DNA of 5,691 nt from an uncultured Collinsella sp. (GTDB taxonomy: Bacteria; Actinomycetota; Coriobacteriia; Coriobacteriales; Coriobacteriaceae). Position 1 is the first letter of the stretch. The number at the start of each line of letters is the position of its first letter. The notes below the pieces were generated by a model that had not been told where the DNA came from, did no database searches, and saw only the letters and a program-made list of their open reading frames with translations. The stretch lies in contig CAUASQ010000107.1 in the NCBI GenBank assembly GCA_958431945.1, forward strand, positions 1-5,691, given 5' to 3'. The translations under genes and the position numbers were made by a program. Shown piece after piece: positions 1 to 5,691 of this stretch.

Positions 1-420
1 GACATGATCGAGACCATGCTCGAGAACTGCCCGTCGGGCCCCATCCTCACCACGGATTGGGAGTACACCCCGCACAAGTACGCCATCGGCGCCACCGAGG
101 CGCCGCGCGGCGAGGACGTGCATTGGGCCATGCTCGGCAACAACCAGAAGTGCTACCGCTGGCGCGCCAAGGCCGCCACGTACAGCAACTGGCCGGTCCT
201 GCGCTACATGTTCCGCGGCAACACCGTGGGCGACGCGGCGCTGATCGTCGGCTCGCTCGACCCGTGCTACTCCTGCACCGACCGCGTGACGGTGACCGAT
301 GTCGCCGCCAAGCGCGACCACGTGCTCGACAAGGAGCAGTTCGAGAACGTCTGGCGCGACAAGTCGCCGCTTGCGGGCGAGGGCACCATGGCCGCTCCGC
401 TCGATGAGGAGGCGCTCTAA
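1..420 (+). CDS. hycE: Formate hydrogenlyase [NiFe] hydrogenase large subunit, C-terminal part (5' end outside window)
   Basis: This is the last 139 codons of a group 4 [NiFe] hydrogenase large subunit, HycE/HyfG family, related to NuoD of complex I. The subunit carries the Ni-Fe centre that reduces protons to H2 on the cytoplasmic side of the membrane. The sequence shows the C-terminal metal motif DPCYSCTDR (nt 259-285), whose two cysteines are Ni-Fe ligands. It ends in Arg rather than the His usual in other [NiFe] hydrogenases, which is the HycE form. Upstream segments such as TEAPRGEDVHW and YSNWPVLRYMFRGNTV also match E. coli HycE as I recall it. The frame is open from base 1, so the start lies upstream; Met at nt 4 is internal. 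The stop is 1 nt before the next gene. The name could equally be hyfG; the family is firm. Confidence 0.95.
   Translation, partial: DMIETMLENCPSGPILTTDWEYTPHKYAIGATEAPRGEDVHWAMLGNNQKCYRWRAKAATYSNWPVLRYMFRGNTVGDAALIVGSLDPCYSCTDRVTVTDVAAKRDHVLDKEQFENVWRDKSPLAGEGTMAAPLDEEAL
286..417 (+). other. Predicted C-terminal propeptide of the hydrogenase large subunit, removed by HycI
   Basis: These 44 codons follow the Arg that ends DPCYSCTDR. In E. coli HycE the protease HycI cuts after the equivalent Arg once nickel is inserted, releasing a 32-residue peptide. The peptide here is longer and ends in an acidic stretch (PLDEEAL). The cut site is inferred from the family, and the matching protease is encoded at 2505-3008. 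The last codons also contain the ribosome binding site of the next gene (GAGGAGG, 406-412). Confidence 0.8.
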
Positions 421-421
421 T

Positions 422-1138
422 ATGCTGAAGCTTTGGAAGGTTAACGCCAAGGCCGGCGACGCGACGGTTAAGTACCCGTTTGCGCCGTTTCCCACCAACA
501 AGGATATGCGCGGCAAGCCCGAGCACAACGCGGAGCTCTGCATCGCCTGCGGTGCCTGCGGCGTGGCGTGCCCGGCCGATGCCATTCGCATGGACACCGA
601 CCTTGCGGCCGATACCATCACCTGGTCGATCGACTACGGTCGCTGCATCTTTTGCGGCCGCTGCGAGGAGGCCTGCCCCATGGAGGCCATCAAGCTCACC
701 GAGGAGTTTGAGCTGGCTGTTATGAGCAAGGACGATCTCACCAGTAAGAGCGTCTATACGCTCGAGCACTGCTCGCGTTGCGGCAAGCCGTTTGCCCCGC
801 ACAAGGAGATCGAATACGCCAAGCGCCTGCTGCAAAAGGCCGGCGGCATGGAGGCCGAGCAGGCCGCCCGTACCGTCGGCATGTGCCAGGAGTGCAAGCG
901 CGAGCTCGACGCCCTGCGCGCCGCCTCGGCCGTCAAGACCGGCAACGCGCGCGGCATGGCTGCCAACGAGACGCTTGCGTCCGGTGAGCCCCAGGGCCCC
1001 GGCATGGAGTATCTGGGCGGCCACGGCGTGAACCCGGAGTATGTCGACCGCGAGCTCAACCCCGATGCGCCCGAGATTCCCGCCGGTCCTGCACCGGTCG
1101 AGGGCATCATCATGGATTTTGATACGAAGGAGGAGTAA
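422..1138 (+). CDS. hycF: Formate hydrogenlyase electron-transfer polyferredoxin subunit (HycF/HyfH)
   Basis: A 238-residue iron-sulfur subunit expected to pass electrons within the formate hydrogenlyase complex on the cytoplasmic side; it is related to NuoI. Two 4Fe-4S motifs are visible: C40-x2-C43-x2-C46-x3-C50-P and C75-x2-C78-x2-C81-x3-C85-P. A further cysteine set, C117-x2-C120 and C155-x2-C158, resembles a zinc-ribbon-like site and has the same layout in E. coli HycF. FRGKPE-type residues near 30 and the CIFCGRCEEACP segment also match HycF. The start is ATG at 422, 1 nt after the hycE stop, with GAGGAGG at 406-412 placed 9 nt upstream. A longer in-frame reading from 299 would run inside hycE and is rejected. 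About 78 residues follow the last CxxC, against roughly 30 in E. coli, forming a Gly/Pro/acidic tail of unknown role. Confidence 0.94.
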   Translation: MLKLWKVNAKAGDATVKYPFAPFPTNKDMRGKPEHNAELCIACGACGVACPADAIRMDTDLAADTITWSIDYGRCIFCGRCEEACPMEAIKLTEEFELAVMSKDDLTSKSVYTLEHCSRCGKPFAPHKEIEYAKRLLQKAGGMEAEQAARTVGMCQECKRELDALRAASAVKTGNARGMAANETLASGEPQGPGMEYLGGHGVNPEYVDRELNPDAPEIPAGPAPVEGIIMDFDTKEE

Positions 1139-1140
1139 CC

Positions 1141-1923
1141 ATGGCCGAACCCACGCTTTTGCCCGAGCGGCTTCAGTACCGCCCGACCAAGATCGAGCTC
1201 GACGAGAGCATCGAGAAGGCCAAGGCGACCCTTCTTAAGAAGATCAAGCGCTCGGTGTACGTCTACCGTGTCGACTGCGGCGGCTGCAACGGCTGCGAGA
1301 TCGAGATCTTCGGTTCCATCACGCCCGTCTTTGACGTCGAGCGCTTTGGCATCAAGGTCGTGCCCTCGCCCCGCCACGCCGACGTGCTGCTGTACACCGG
1401 TGCCGTGACACGTGCCATGCGCATGCCGGCCCTGCGCGCCTTTGAGGCCGCACCCGATCCCAAGATCGTGGTGTCCTATGGTGCGTGCGGCTGCACCGGC
1501 GGCATCTTCTACGACAACTACTGCGTCTGGGGCGGCACGGACAAGATTCTGCCGGTCGATGTCTACATCCCCGGCTGCCCGCCCAGCCCCGCGCAGACCA
1601 TCTACGGCTTTGCCATGGCGCTTGGTCTGCTGGACCAAAAGCTCCATGCCGAGACCACGGTGGAGGCCGCCGGCGAGCAGGCCGGTATCCTGCACCCCGG
1701 CGTGCCGTACAAGCTGCGCGTTGCCATCGAGCGCGAGGCTCGCGCCATGAGCGGCTACCGTTATGGCCGCGACCTGGCTAACGAGTTTATGGATACGCTC
1801 GAGGGCGCGCCCAAGGGCGATATCCGCGGTGCCATGGCGCTGCTCATCGACAAGCAGGACGATCCGCGCCGCGTCGAGGTGTACTCGGCGCTGCAGGATC
1901 TGGTGCTGGCCGGAGGTCGCTAG
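1141..1923 (+). CDS. hycG: Formate hydrogenlyase [NiFe] hydrogenase small subunit (HycG/HyfI)
   Basis: A 260-residue NuoB-like small subunit that holds the 4Fe-4S cluster next to the Ni-Fe site. The CGGCNGCEIE segment supplies C46, C49 and C52. C116 lies in YGACGCTGG and C146 in the PGCPPSP motif. The cluster ligands are probably C49, C52, C116 and C146, by analogy with the family. Long stretches, such as RFGIKVVPSPRHAD and CVWGGTDKI, are nearly the same as I recall for E. coli HycG (255 residues), so the length is normal. There is no Tat signal, as expected for the cytoplasmic group 4 enzymes. The start ATG has AAGGAGG (1127-1133) 7 nt upstream and lies 2 nt after the hycF stop. The C-terminal 60 residues are less conserved. 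The hyfI name would be equally valid. Confidence 0.96.
   Translation: MAEPTLLPERLQYRPTKIELDESIEKAKATLLKKIKRSVYVYRVDCGGCNGCEIEIFGSITPVFDVERFGIKVVPSPRHADVLLYTGAVTRAMRMPALRAFEAAPDPKIVVSYGACGCTGGIFYDNYCVWGGTDKILPVDVYIPGCPPSPAQTIYGFAMALGLLDQKLHAETTVEAAGEQAGILHPGVPYKLRVAIEREARAMSGYRYGRDLANEFMDTLEGAPKGDIRGAMALLIDKQDDPRRVEVYSALQDLVLAGGR
1912..1917 (+). promoter_or_regulatory. Ribosome binding site of hycH
   Basis: GGAGGT lies 6 nt before the ATG at 1924, inside the last codons of hycG. It supports the long reading of HycH, with about 45 residues in front of the conserved domain. I saw no comparable site before the internal Met codon 15. Confidence 0.75.
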
Positions 1924-2505
1924 ATGGAACTCACGGACCGCTCTGGTTACTTTGCGGGCCCCGGTATGCTCGGCGGCTCCTTTGGCGATGCCTCGCGCGC
2001 AAGCGACGAGGCCGCCGAGGGCGTCGTCGACCCCTCCCTGGGCCATGCGCCCGACCAGGTGGTCTTTTACGAGCTCACGCGTAAGTTTGTGGAGACCGAG
2101 GAAGACGTTCCCCAGGAGGCCTGCGACGTGCTTTACTACACGCTCGCCGTGGGCCACCACACCGGCGTGCTCGACTGCTTTGAGCCGCGCCTGTCGGTGC
2201 CGGTGGATGTGTTCTATGCGCTTATCGACGCGCTGCCGGAGGGGGAGGCCAAGACCAAGTTCGAGGCCATCCGCTCCTTTGGCGAGTGCCAGCTCGACAA
2301 GGCGGCGGTGCCGTCGCTGCTCGAGGCCTGCGACACGCTGCTCGACGAGCGCGGTTTTCGCGGGTCGGCCAAGGCCGGCATCTCGGTGTTCGACGACGAC
2401 TTTGGCCTGCATGCCCAGCAGGTCGCGTTTTTAATGAAGTTTCGCGATCTGGTGGAGCGCGTGCGCGATGTGTCGGGCGTGTATCTGACGGGGAGGTTGC
2501 AGTAA
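1924..2505 (+). CDS. hycH: Formate hydrogenlyase assembly protein (HycH/HyfJ family)
   Basis: A 193-residue protein of the HycH/HyfJ family, needed for assembly of formate hydrogenlyase in E. coli; its exact biochemical step is not settled. The family region starts near residue 46 (VVFYELTRKF) and includes VLYYTLAVGHHTGVLDC at about 69-85, both close to E. coli HycH. The C-terminal YLTGRL resembles the HycH end. E. coli HycH is 136 residues and begins almost directly at the VVF segment, so this protein has about 45 extra N-terminal residues, rich in Gly, Ala, Ser and Asp. Helix-rich sequence fills the middle, and I see no metal motif or membrane segment. It begins directly after the hycG stop and overlaps the hycI start by 1 nt (TAATG), which suggests translational coupling. 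Confidence 0.9.
   Translation: MELTDRSGYFAGPGMLGGSFGDASRASDEAAEGVVDPSLGHAPDQVVFYELTRKFVETEEDVPQEACDVLYYTLAVGHHTGVLDCFEPRLSVPVDVFYALIDALPEGEAKTKFEAIRSFGECQLDKAAVPSLLEACDTLLDERGFRGSAKAGISVFDDDFGLHAQQVAFLMKFRDLVERVRDVSGVYLTGRLQ
2492..2497 (+). promoter_or_regulatory. Ribosome binding site of hycI
   Basis: GGAGGT lies 7 nt before the ATG at 2505 and within the end of hycH. It fixes the hycI start and rules out the longer in-frame reading from 2286, which would lie inside hycH. Confidence 0.75.
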
Positions 2506-3008
2506 TGGGTTGCGTTGTGGATGGACGTGTGAACGGCGCCCCGTTTGCGGGCATCGTGCTCACGGCGGGAAGCGTGCTGCGTGCCGACGATGCCGCCGGC
2601 CCCGTGCTCTCCAAAAAGATGGAGGACGCGCCCATCGCCGGTTGGTACACCATCGACGGCGGCCAAACGCCCGAGGATGACATCATCGAGGTCAAGCGCG
2701 AGCGTCCGCCGCGTCTGGTCTTGGTCGATGCCGCCGACATGGCGCTGCCCGTTGGGTCCATCCGTTTGCTCGACAAGTGCGATGTGGCCCGCAAGTCGAT
2801 GTTCACCACGCATTCGCTTCCTTTGTCGATTCTGATCGAAGAGATTGAGCAATCGTGCGATGATATCGTCTTCGTCGGGATTCAGCCGGGCGACACGGAG
2901 TTCTACAACCCCATGTCCCCGGAAGTCTTTGACGCCGTCGACGCCGTGTACGACGCCGTGGCCGCCAACGACTTTTCCCACTTTGTCCGCTTGGGGCAAG
3001 AGCAGTAG
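2505..3008 (+). CDS. hycI: Hydrogenase maturation endopeptidase HycI
   Basis: A 167-residue nickel-dependent checkpoint protease of the HycI/HybD family. It should trim the C-terminal peptide of the large subunit encoded at the start of the window, after nickel insertion in the cytoplasm. The three nickel-binding residues of E. coli HycI (D16, D62, H90) correspond to D29 in ADDAAGP, D75 in LVLVDAADM and H103 in FTTHSLPL. The offset is a constant 13, so the core aligns without gaps. IDGGQTPEDDI and FVGIQPG also match the family. Two differences stand out: the N-terminus is about 13 residues longer than in E. coli, and the usual GN...DDGxG motif reads GS...DDAAG. The ATG overlaps the hycH stop by 1 nt. 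Confidence 0.94.
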   Translation: MGCVVDGRVNGAPFAGIVLTAGSVLRADDAAGPVLSKKMEDAPIAGWYTIDGGQTPEDDIIEVKRERPPRLVLVDAADMALPVGSIRLLDKCDVARKSMFTTHSLPLSILIEEIEQSCDDIVFVGIQPGDTEFYNPMSPEVFDAVDAVYDAVAANDFSHFVRLGQEQ

Positions 3009-3029
3009 GAGCACTTGTTCCATTTTGTT

Positions 3030-3036
3030 AGGAAAG
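3030..3036 (+). promoter_or_regulatory. Probable ribosome binding site of the formate channel gene
   Basis: AGGAAAG lies 11 nt before the ATG at 3048, a rather long spacing and a weaker match than for the hyc genes. A GTG at 3039 and a TTG at 3015 are in the same frame. The TTG has AGGAG (3007-3011) only 3 nt upstream, which is too close. ATG 3048 also gives an N-terminus like that of other FocA proteins. Confidence 0.45.
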
Positions 3037-3047
3037 AAGTGATTGAC

Positions 3048-3887
3048 ATGGCAGATTCCAAGGTGGAGTATCCCGCTCCCGATTGCCTGGCGCCCGCCGC
3101 GATCGAGGCCAAGACCGAGGCCGCCGGCGTGACCAAGGCTAACCTGCCGGTCGCTAAGGCCTTTCTGTTGGCAATGTTCGCCGGTGCGTTCATTGCCTTC
3201 GGCGGTCTGTTCTTTACGGTGTTTTTGAGCGACAACACGCTGGGCTGGGGTGCTCAGCGCGTCGTGGGCGGCCTGTGCTTTTGCCTGGGCCTGGTGCTGG
3301 TACTGGTGTGCGGCGCCGAGCTGTTTACCGGCAATTCGCTTATGGTCTGTGCGCTCAAGAGCAAAAAGATCACCCTGGCTCAGATGCTCAAGGCCTGGGT
3401 CGTCGTGTGGGTCGGCAATTTTGTCGGTGCCCTGTTCATCGTCTTTTTGGTGTACATGGCCGGCATCTATAAGCTTAACGGCGAGGCGGTTGCCAATTCC
3501 ATGGTGAGCGTCGCCGCCGGCAAGGTGACGATCGACTGGGTGACGATCTTCTTCCGCGGTATCCTGTGCAACATCTTTGTGTGCCTGGCCGTGTGGATCG
3601 GTACCGCCGGCAAGACCGTGGTCGATAAGGTTGTGGGCATTCTGCTGCCCATCGCCGCCTTTGTGGCCTGCGGTTTTGAGCACTGCGTCGCCAACATGTA
3701 CTTTTTGCCCATGGGGGCCGTGATGCACGCGTGCGGCTACGGTGCCGACGTCGTCGGCGCCGATGCACTCAACGCCGCGGGCATTGCGTTTAACCTGACC
3801 GCCGCCACGCTGGGCAACATCGTGGGCGGTGCGGTTCTGGTCGCGCTCGGCTACTGGTTTATCTACGCCAAGAAGTCCGAGGCGTAA
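3048..3887 (+). CDS. focA: Formate channel, FocA/NirC (FNT) family
   Basis: A 279-residue inner-membrane channel of the formate/nitrite transporter family, which forms pentamers and moves formate or related small anions. Six hydrophobic segments are visible at about 37-60, 74-103, 114-139, 163-185, 195-222 and 253-273. Segments 2 and 5 carry the family's broken-helix motifs. AELFTGNS includes T94, equivalent to Thr91 of E. coli FocA, and FEHCVANM includes H212, equivalent to the pore His209. RGILCNIFVCLAVW and the GNIVGG motif near the end are also typical. The gene follows hycI by 39 nt with no clear promoter between, so it is probably co-transcribed, as focB follows hyf in E. coli. That context favours formate over nitrite (nirC) as the substrate, but sequence alone does not prove it. 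An intrinsic terminator follows. Confidence 0.92.
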   Translation: MADSKVEYPAPDCLAPAAIEAKTEAAGVTKANLPVAKAFLLAMFAGAFIAFGGLFFTVFLSDNTLGWGAQRVVGGLCFCLGLVLVLVCGAELFTGNSLMVCALKSKKITLAQMLKAWVVVWVGNFVGALFIVFLVYMAGIYKLNGEAVANSMVSVAAGKVTIDWVTIFFRGILCNIFVCLAVWIGTAGKTVVDKVVGILLPIAAFVACGFEHCVANMYFLPMGAVMHACGYGADVVGADALNAAGIAFNLTAATLGNIVGGAVLVALGYWFIYAKKSEA

Positions 3888-3909
3888 GGTATCGTCTGTT
3901 TGACGTTAG

Positions 3910-3945
3910 GCCTCCCGCGGGGCGTTGCCGTGCGGGAGGCTTTTT
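3910..3945 (+). terminator. Rho-independent terminator of the hyc-focA operon
   Basis: A perfect 9-bp GC-rich stem, GCCTCCCGC (3910-3918) with GCGGGAGGC (3932-3940), encloses a 13-nt loop and is followed directly by TTTTT (3941-3945). It starts 22 nt after the focA stop. It is the only strong terminator in the window, so it probably ends the transcript that carries the five hyc genes and focA. Confidence 0.9.
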
Positions 3946-3954
3946 GGGCCTGGG

Positions 3955-3972
3955 GCCCGTTGCCGGGCTTTT
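3955..3972 (+). terminator. Possible second, weaker terminator hairpin
   Basis: GCCCG (3955-3959) pairs with CGGGC (3964-3968) across a 4-nt loop, followed by TTTT (3969-3972). The 5-bp stem can be lengthened only by G-U pairs into the T-run. The hairpin sits 9 nt after the T-run of the first terminator and may act as a back-up. A competing fold pairs GGGCC (3946-3950) with GGCCC (3954-3958). Confidence 0.4.
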
Positions 3973-3994
3973 GGCCTGTTGTGTTTGGCTGATG

Positions 3995-4001
3995 AAAGGG
4001 G
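3995..4001 (+). promoter_or_regulatory. Ribosome binding site of the molybdopterin oxidoreductase gene
   Basis: AAAGGGG lies 8 nt before the ATG at 4010 and favours that start over the in-frame ATG at 3992, which has no purine-rich site before it. I found no convincing -35/-10 pair between the terminator and this site, so the promoter is not identified. Confidence 0.6.
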
Positions 4002-4009
4002 TAATCGAG

Positions 4010-5691
4010 ATGGCATCTGCTGTGAAGCGTGACGGTCGCGCCGTGGTGACCACATGCGGGGGATGCTATGCCGATTGCGCCTTTGCGGCACGCGTTGAGG
4101 ACGGTCGCGTGGTGGCCGAGTTGCCGGTGCCGGGGCATCCGTGCGCGGCGCGTGCCCTGTGCGCCCGCGGGCGCCATCGCCTGGACATGCCGTTTGACGA
4201 GCACGATCGCATTGTGCACCCCATGCGCCGACGAGCTGATGGCTCGGGGTTCGATGCGATTACCTGGGACGAGGCGTTTGCCCAGATTGCCGAGCGTCTT
4301 TTGGGGATTGTTGACGAACGCGGGCCCCGTGCGCTGGGCATGACGCTCGGCGTGCCCTCGTTCGACCGTTACTGGGCGTATCGCTTTATGCATGCGCTTG
4401 GTTCGCCCAACGTGTACGGAGCTGACGGTGCCTGCGAGGTAAGCCGACTTACCGGTTGGGAACACAGCCTGGGCTATAGCCCCGCCTCCGACCTGGCGCA
4501 TACCGATTGCATCATGTACCTCGGGCGTTCGCTGGTGGATTCGTCGACGATGAGTGCCGTTGATGCGCTCAACGATGCCCGTCGCCGTGGGGCGAAGATT
4601 ATCGTGGTCGACCCCCGGCGCAGCGGTTCAGCTGCTATTGCCGACCGCTGGCTGCGCGTGCGCCCGGGCTGCGACCTGGCCTTGCTGCTGGGTATCGCAC
4701 ATGTGTTGATTGCCGAGGACCTGTATGATCACGAGTGCGTGACCCGCTATACCACGGGTTTTGACGAGCTGGTGCAGGCGGCCCGTGCTTGGACGCCCGA
4801 GTGGGCCGAGTCGATGTGCGACGTGCCGGCCGCAGAGATCGCCGCCACGGCGCGCGATCTAGCTGCCGCCGCGCCCGCTGCCGTGGTGGACGCCGGCTTT
4901 CATGGCGGCATTGGCATTGCGTATGCCAACAGCACCCAGACTGCGCGCGCGATTTGTTTGGTCGATGTGCTGCTGGGCTGTATTGGACATGCGGGCGGCG
5001 CGCTCAATCCGCCCACGCCGCTTGCGCTGGGCGACTTGGACCCTGCGCGCTTCGCGATGCCGTCGGTGCCGCGTGAGCCTAAGTTGGGGTCCGAGCGCTA
5101 TCCACTGGTCGATTCGGTGCGCGGCCTGTGTACGACCATCGGTCAGTCGATTCTTGCCGGCGATTTGCGCGGGCTCATCGTCTATGCCAGTAACCCCGGT
5201 GCGGGCTATGGTAACGCCGGGGCGTGGCTATCGATTCTGGAACAACTTGACCTGCTCGTGACGATTGATATTCGCTGGTCCGAGACGGCGCGTGCTTCTG
5301 ACTTCGTGCTGCCCGACGTGACGTATCTGGAGGCCGACCGCGGCGTGGGTACGGTCGTGGGCCGCAACGACGCGCGCCTGTTCTACCGCAATGCCGTGTT
5401 GCCCGTGCAGCATGACGACACGCGTCCCGGTCGGGAGATTTTTACCGGTCTGGCGCAGGCGTGTGGCGTGGGCGAGTACTTCCAGTTTACGTCTGACGAT
5501 CTGGCGGCTGCCCAGGTGGCGCCTTTTGGGATCAATCTGGACGAGCTCAAGGAGCGCGGCTGGGCCGACACGGGCGTTGCGTTGCCGTCGCGTACGGGCG
5601 AGCCGGCGATTCCCTTGGATGGCGGCAAAATTGCGCTGGCAAGCGACGTATGGGAACGAGCCGGCCTGGGTCGTGTACCCAACTGGATCGC
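4010..5691 (+). CDS. Molybdopterin-dependent oxidoreductase, PhsA/PsrA-like catalytic subunit (3' end outside window)
   Basis: The frame is open from ATG 4010 to the window end, giving 560 residues of a DMSO reductase-superfamily enzyme that should bind a bis-pterin molybdenum cofactor. An N-terminal 4Fe-4S domain has C16-x2-C19-x3-C23 and C51 in CARG. The main molybdopterin domain runs from about 65 to 480. C142, in the GADGACEVSRL segment, sits where the molybdenum ligand is found. IIVVDPRRSGSAAIAD, YASNPGAGYGN and SDFVLPDVTYLEADRG are typical cofactor-binding stretches. The C-terminal pterin-binding domain begins near the window end; family members usually run 650-760 residues. There is no twin-arginine signal, so it should be cytoplasmic. 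Cys142 is followed by Glu, not by the His of formate dehydrogenases, so a thiosulfate/polysulfide reductase-like enzyme is the better guess. The substrate is uncertain. The gene lies after the hyc-focA terminator, so it is probably a separate unit. Confidence 0.88.
   Translation, partial: MASAVKRDGRAVVTTCGGCYADCAFAARVEDGRVVAELPVPGHPCAARALCARGRHRLDMPFDEHDRIVHPMRRRADGSGFDAITWDEAFAQIAERLLGIVDERGPRALGMTLGVPSFDRYWAYRFMHALGSPNVYGADGACEVSRLTGWEHSLGYSPASDLAHTDCIMYLGRSLVDSSTMSAVDALNDARRRGAKIIVVDPRRSGSAAIADRWLRVRPGCDLALLLGIAHVLIAEDLYDHECVTRYTTGFDELVQAARAWTPEWAESMCDVPAAEIAATARDLAAAAPAAVVDAGFHGGIGIAYANSTQTARAICLVDVLLGCIGHAGGALNPPTPLALGDLDPARFAMPSVPREPKLGSERYPLVDSVRGLCTTIGQSILAGDLRGLIVYASNPGAGYGNAGAWLSILEQLDLLVTIDIRWSETARASDFVLPDVTYLEADRGVGTVVGRNDARLFYRNAVLPVQHDDTRPGREIFTGLAQACGVGEYFQFTSDDLAAAQVAPFGINLDELKERGWADTGVALPSRTGEPAIPLDGGKIALASDVWERAGLGRVPNWI

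Noticed and set aside
299..421. A 41-codon N-terminal extension of HycF
   Set aside because: It lies fully inside hycE in another frame. ATG 422 has a good ribosome binding site and gives the normal HycF N-terminus.
754..2412. A 552-residue open frame on the minus strand across hycF, hycG and hycH
   Set aside because: It is antisense to three clearly coding genes, has the His/Arg/Gly/Ala-rich make-up of a GC-bias shadow and shows no recognisable motif.
2286..2504. A 73-codon N-terminal extension of HycI
   Set aside because: It lies within hycH in another frame; ATG 2505 is preceded by GGAGGT and fits the family length.
3009..3047. Promoter or regulatory site between hycI and focA
   Set aside because: The 39-nt gap has a T-rich patch but no pair of promoter boxes at proper spacing and no inverted repeat; read-through from the hyc operon explains expression.
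2214..3728. A 504-residue open frame on the minus strand across hycH, hycI and focA
   Set aside because: The plus-strand proteins are recognisable families with intact key residues. The minus-strand product is low-complexity His/Gly/Asp-rich and matches nothing I know.
4433..4435. Possible selenocysteine site in the molybdoenzyme
   Set aside because: The molybdenum ligand codon is TGC, an ordinary Cys, and I read no in-frame TGA anywhere from 4010 to the window end.

Overview
The window looks like a GC-rich anaerobic actinobacterium, most likely a Coriobacteriia gut species such as Collinsella. That placement is an inference from the strong GC third-position bias, the purine-rich Shine-Dalgarno sites and the gene content; there is no rRNA or other marker to confirm it. 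Six genes can be assigned with confidence by family and the seventh by superfamily. All seven lie on the + strand.

Positions 1-3008 hold the 3' half of a formate hydrogenlyase (Hyc/Hyf, group 4 [NiFe] hydrogenase) operon. The order is end of the large subunit hycE/hyfG, the polyferredoxin hycF/hyfH, the small subunit hycG/hyfI, the assembly protein hycH/hyfJ and the maturation protease hycI. This matches the end of the Escherichia coli hyc operon (E-F-G-H-I). The genes are packed almost without gaps (1 nt, 2 nt, 0 nt and a 1-nt overlap), so they are almost certainly one transcript. The large subunit still carries the C-terminal peptide that the encoded HycI should remove, and HycI keeps the three nickel-sensing residues.

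Positions 3009-3887 hold a FocA/NirC-family formate channel, 39 nt after hycI, as focB follows hyf in E. coli. Together the set suggests formate uptake or release coupled to H2 formation at the membrane. A strong intrinsic terminator (3910-3945) closes this unit, followed by a weaker terminator-like hairpin (3955-3972).

Positions 4010-5691 hold the N-terminal 560 residues of a molybdopterin oxidoreductase of the DMSO reductase superfamily, open to the window end. It has a 4Fe-4S N-terminal domain, a probable cysteine molybdenum ligand and no Tat signal. It resembles thiosulfate/polysulfide reductase catalytic chains (PhsA/PsrA). It lacks the (Sec/Cys)-His pair of formate dehydrogenases, so it is probably not the formate dehydrogenase that feeds the hydrogenase. 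That enzyme must lie outside the window.

I saw no tRNA, rRNA, CRISPR array, insertion sequence or long repeat. The long minus-strand open frames are by-products of GC-rich codon use. No wholly new system is evident. The points most worth checking are the lineage-specific tails on HycF and HycH, the altered HycI glycine motif, and the substrate of the adjacent molybdoenzyme.
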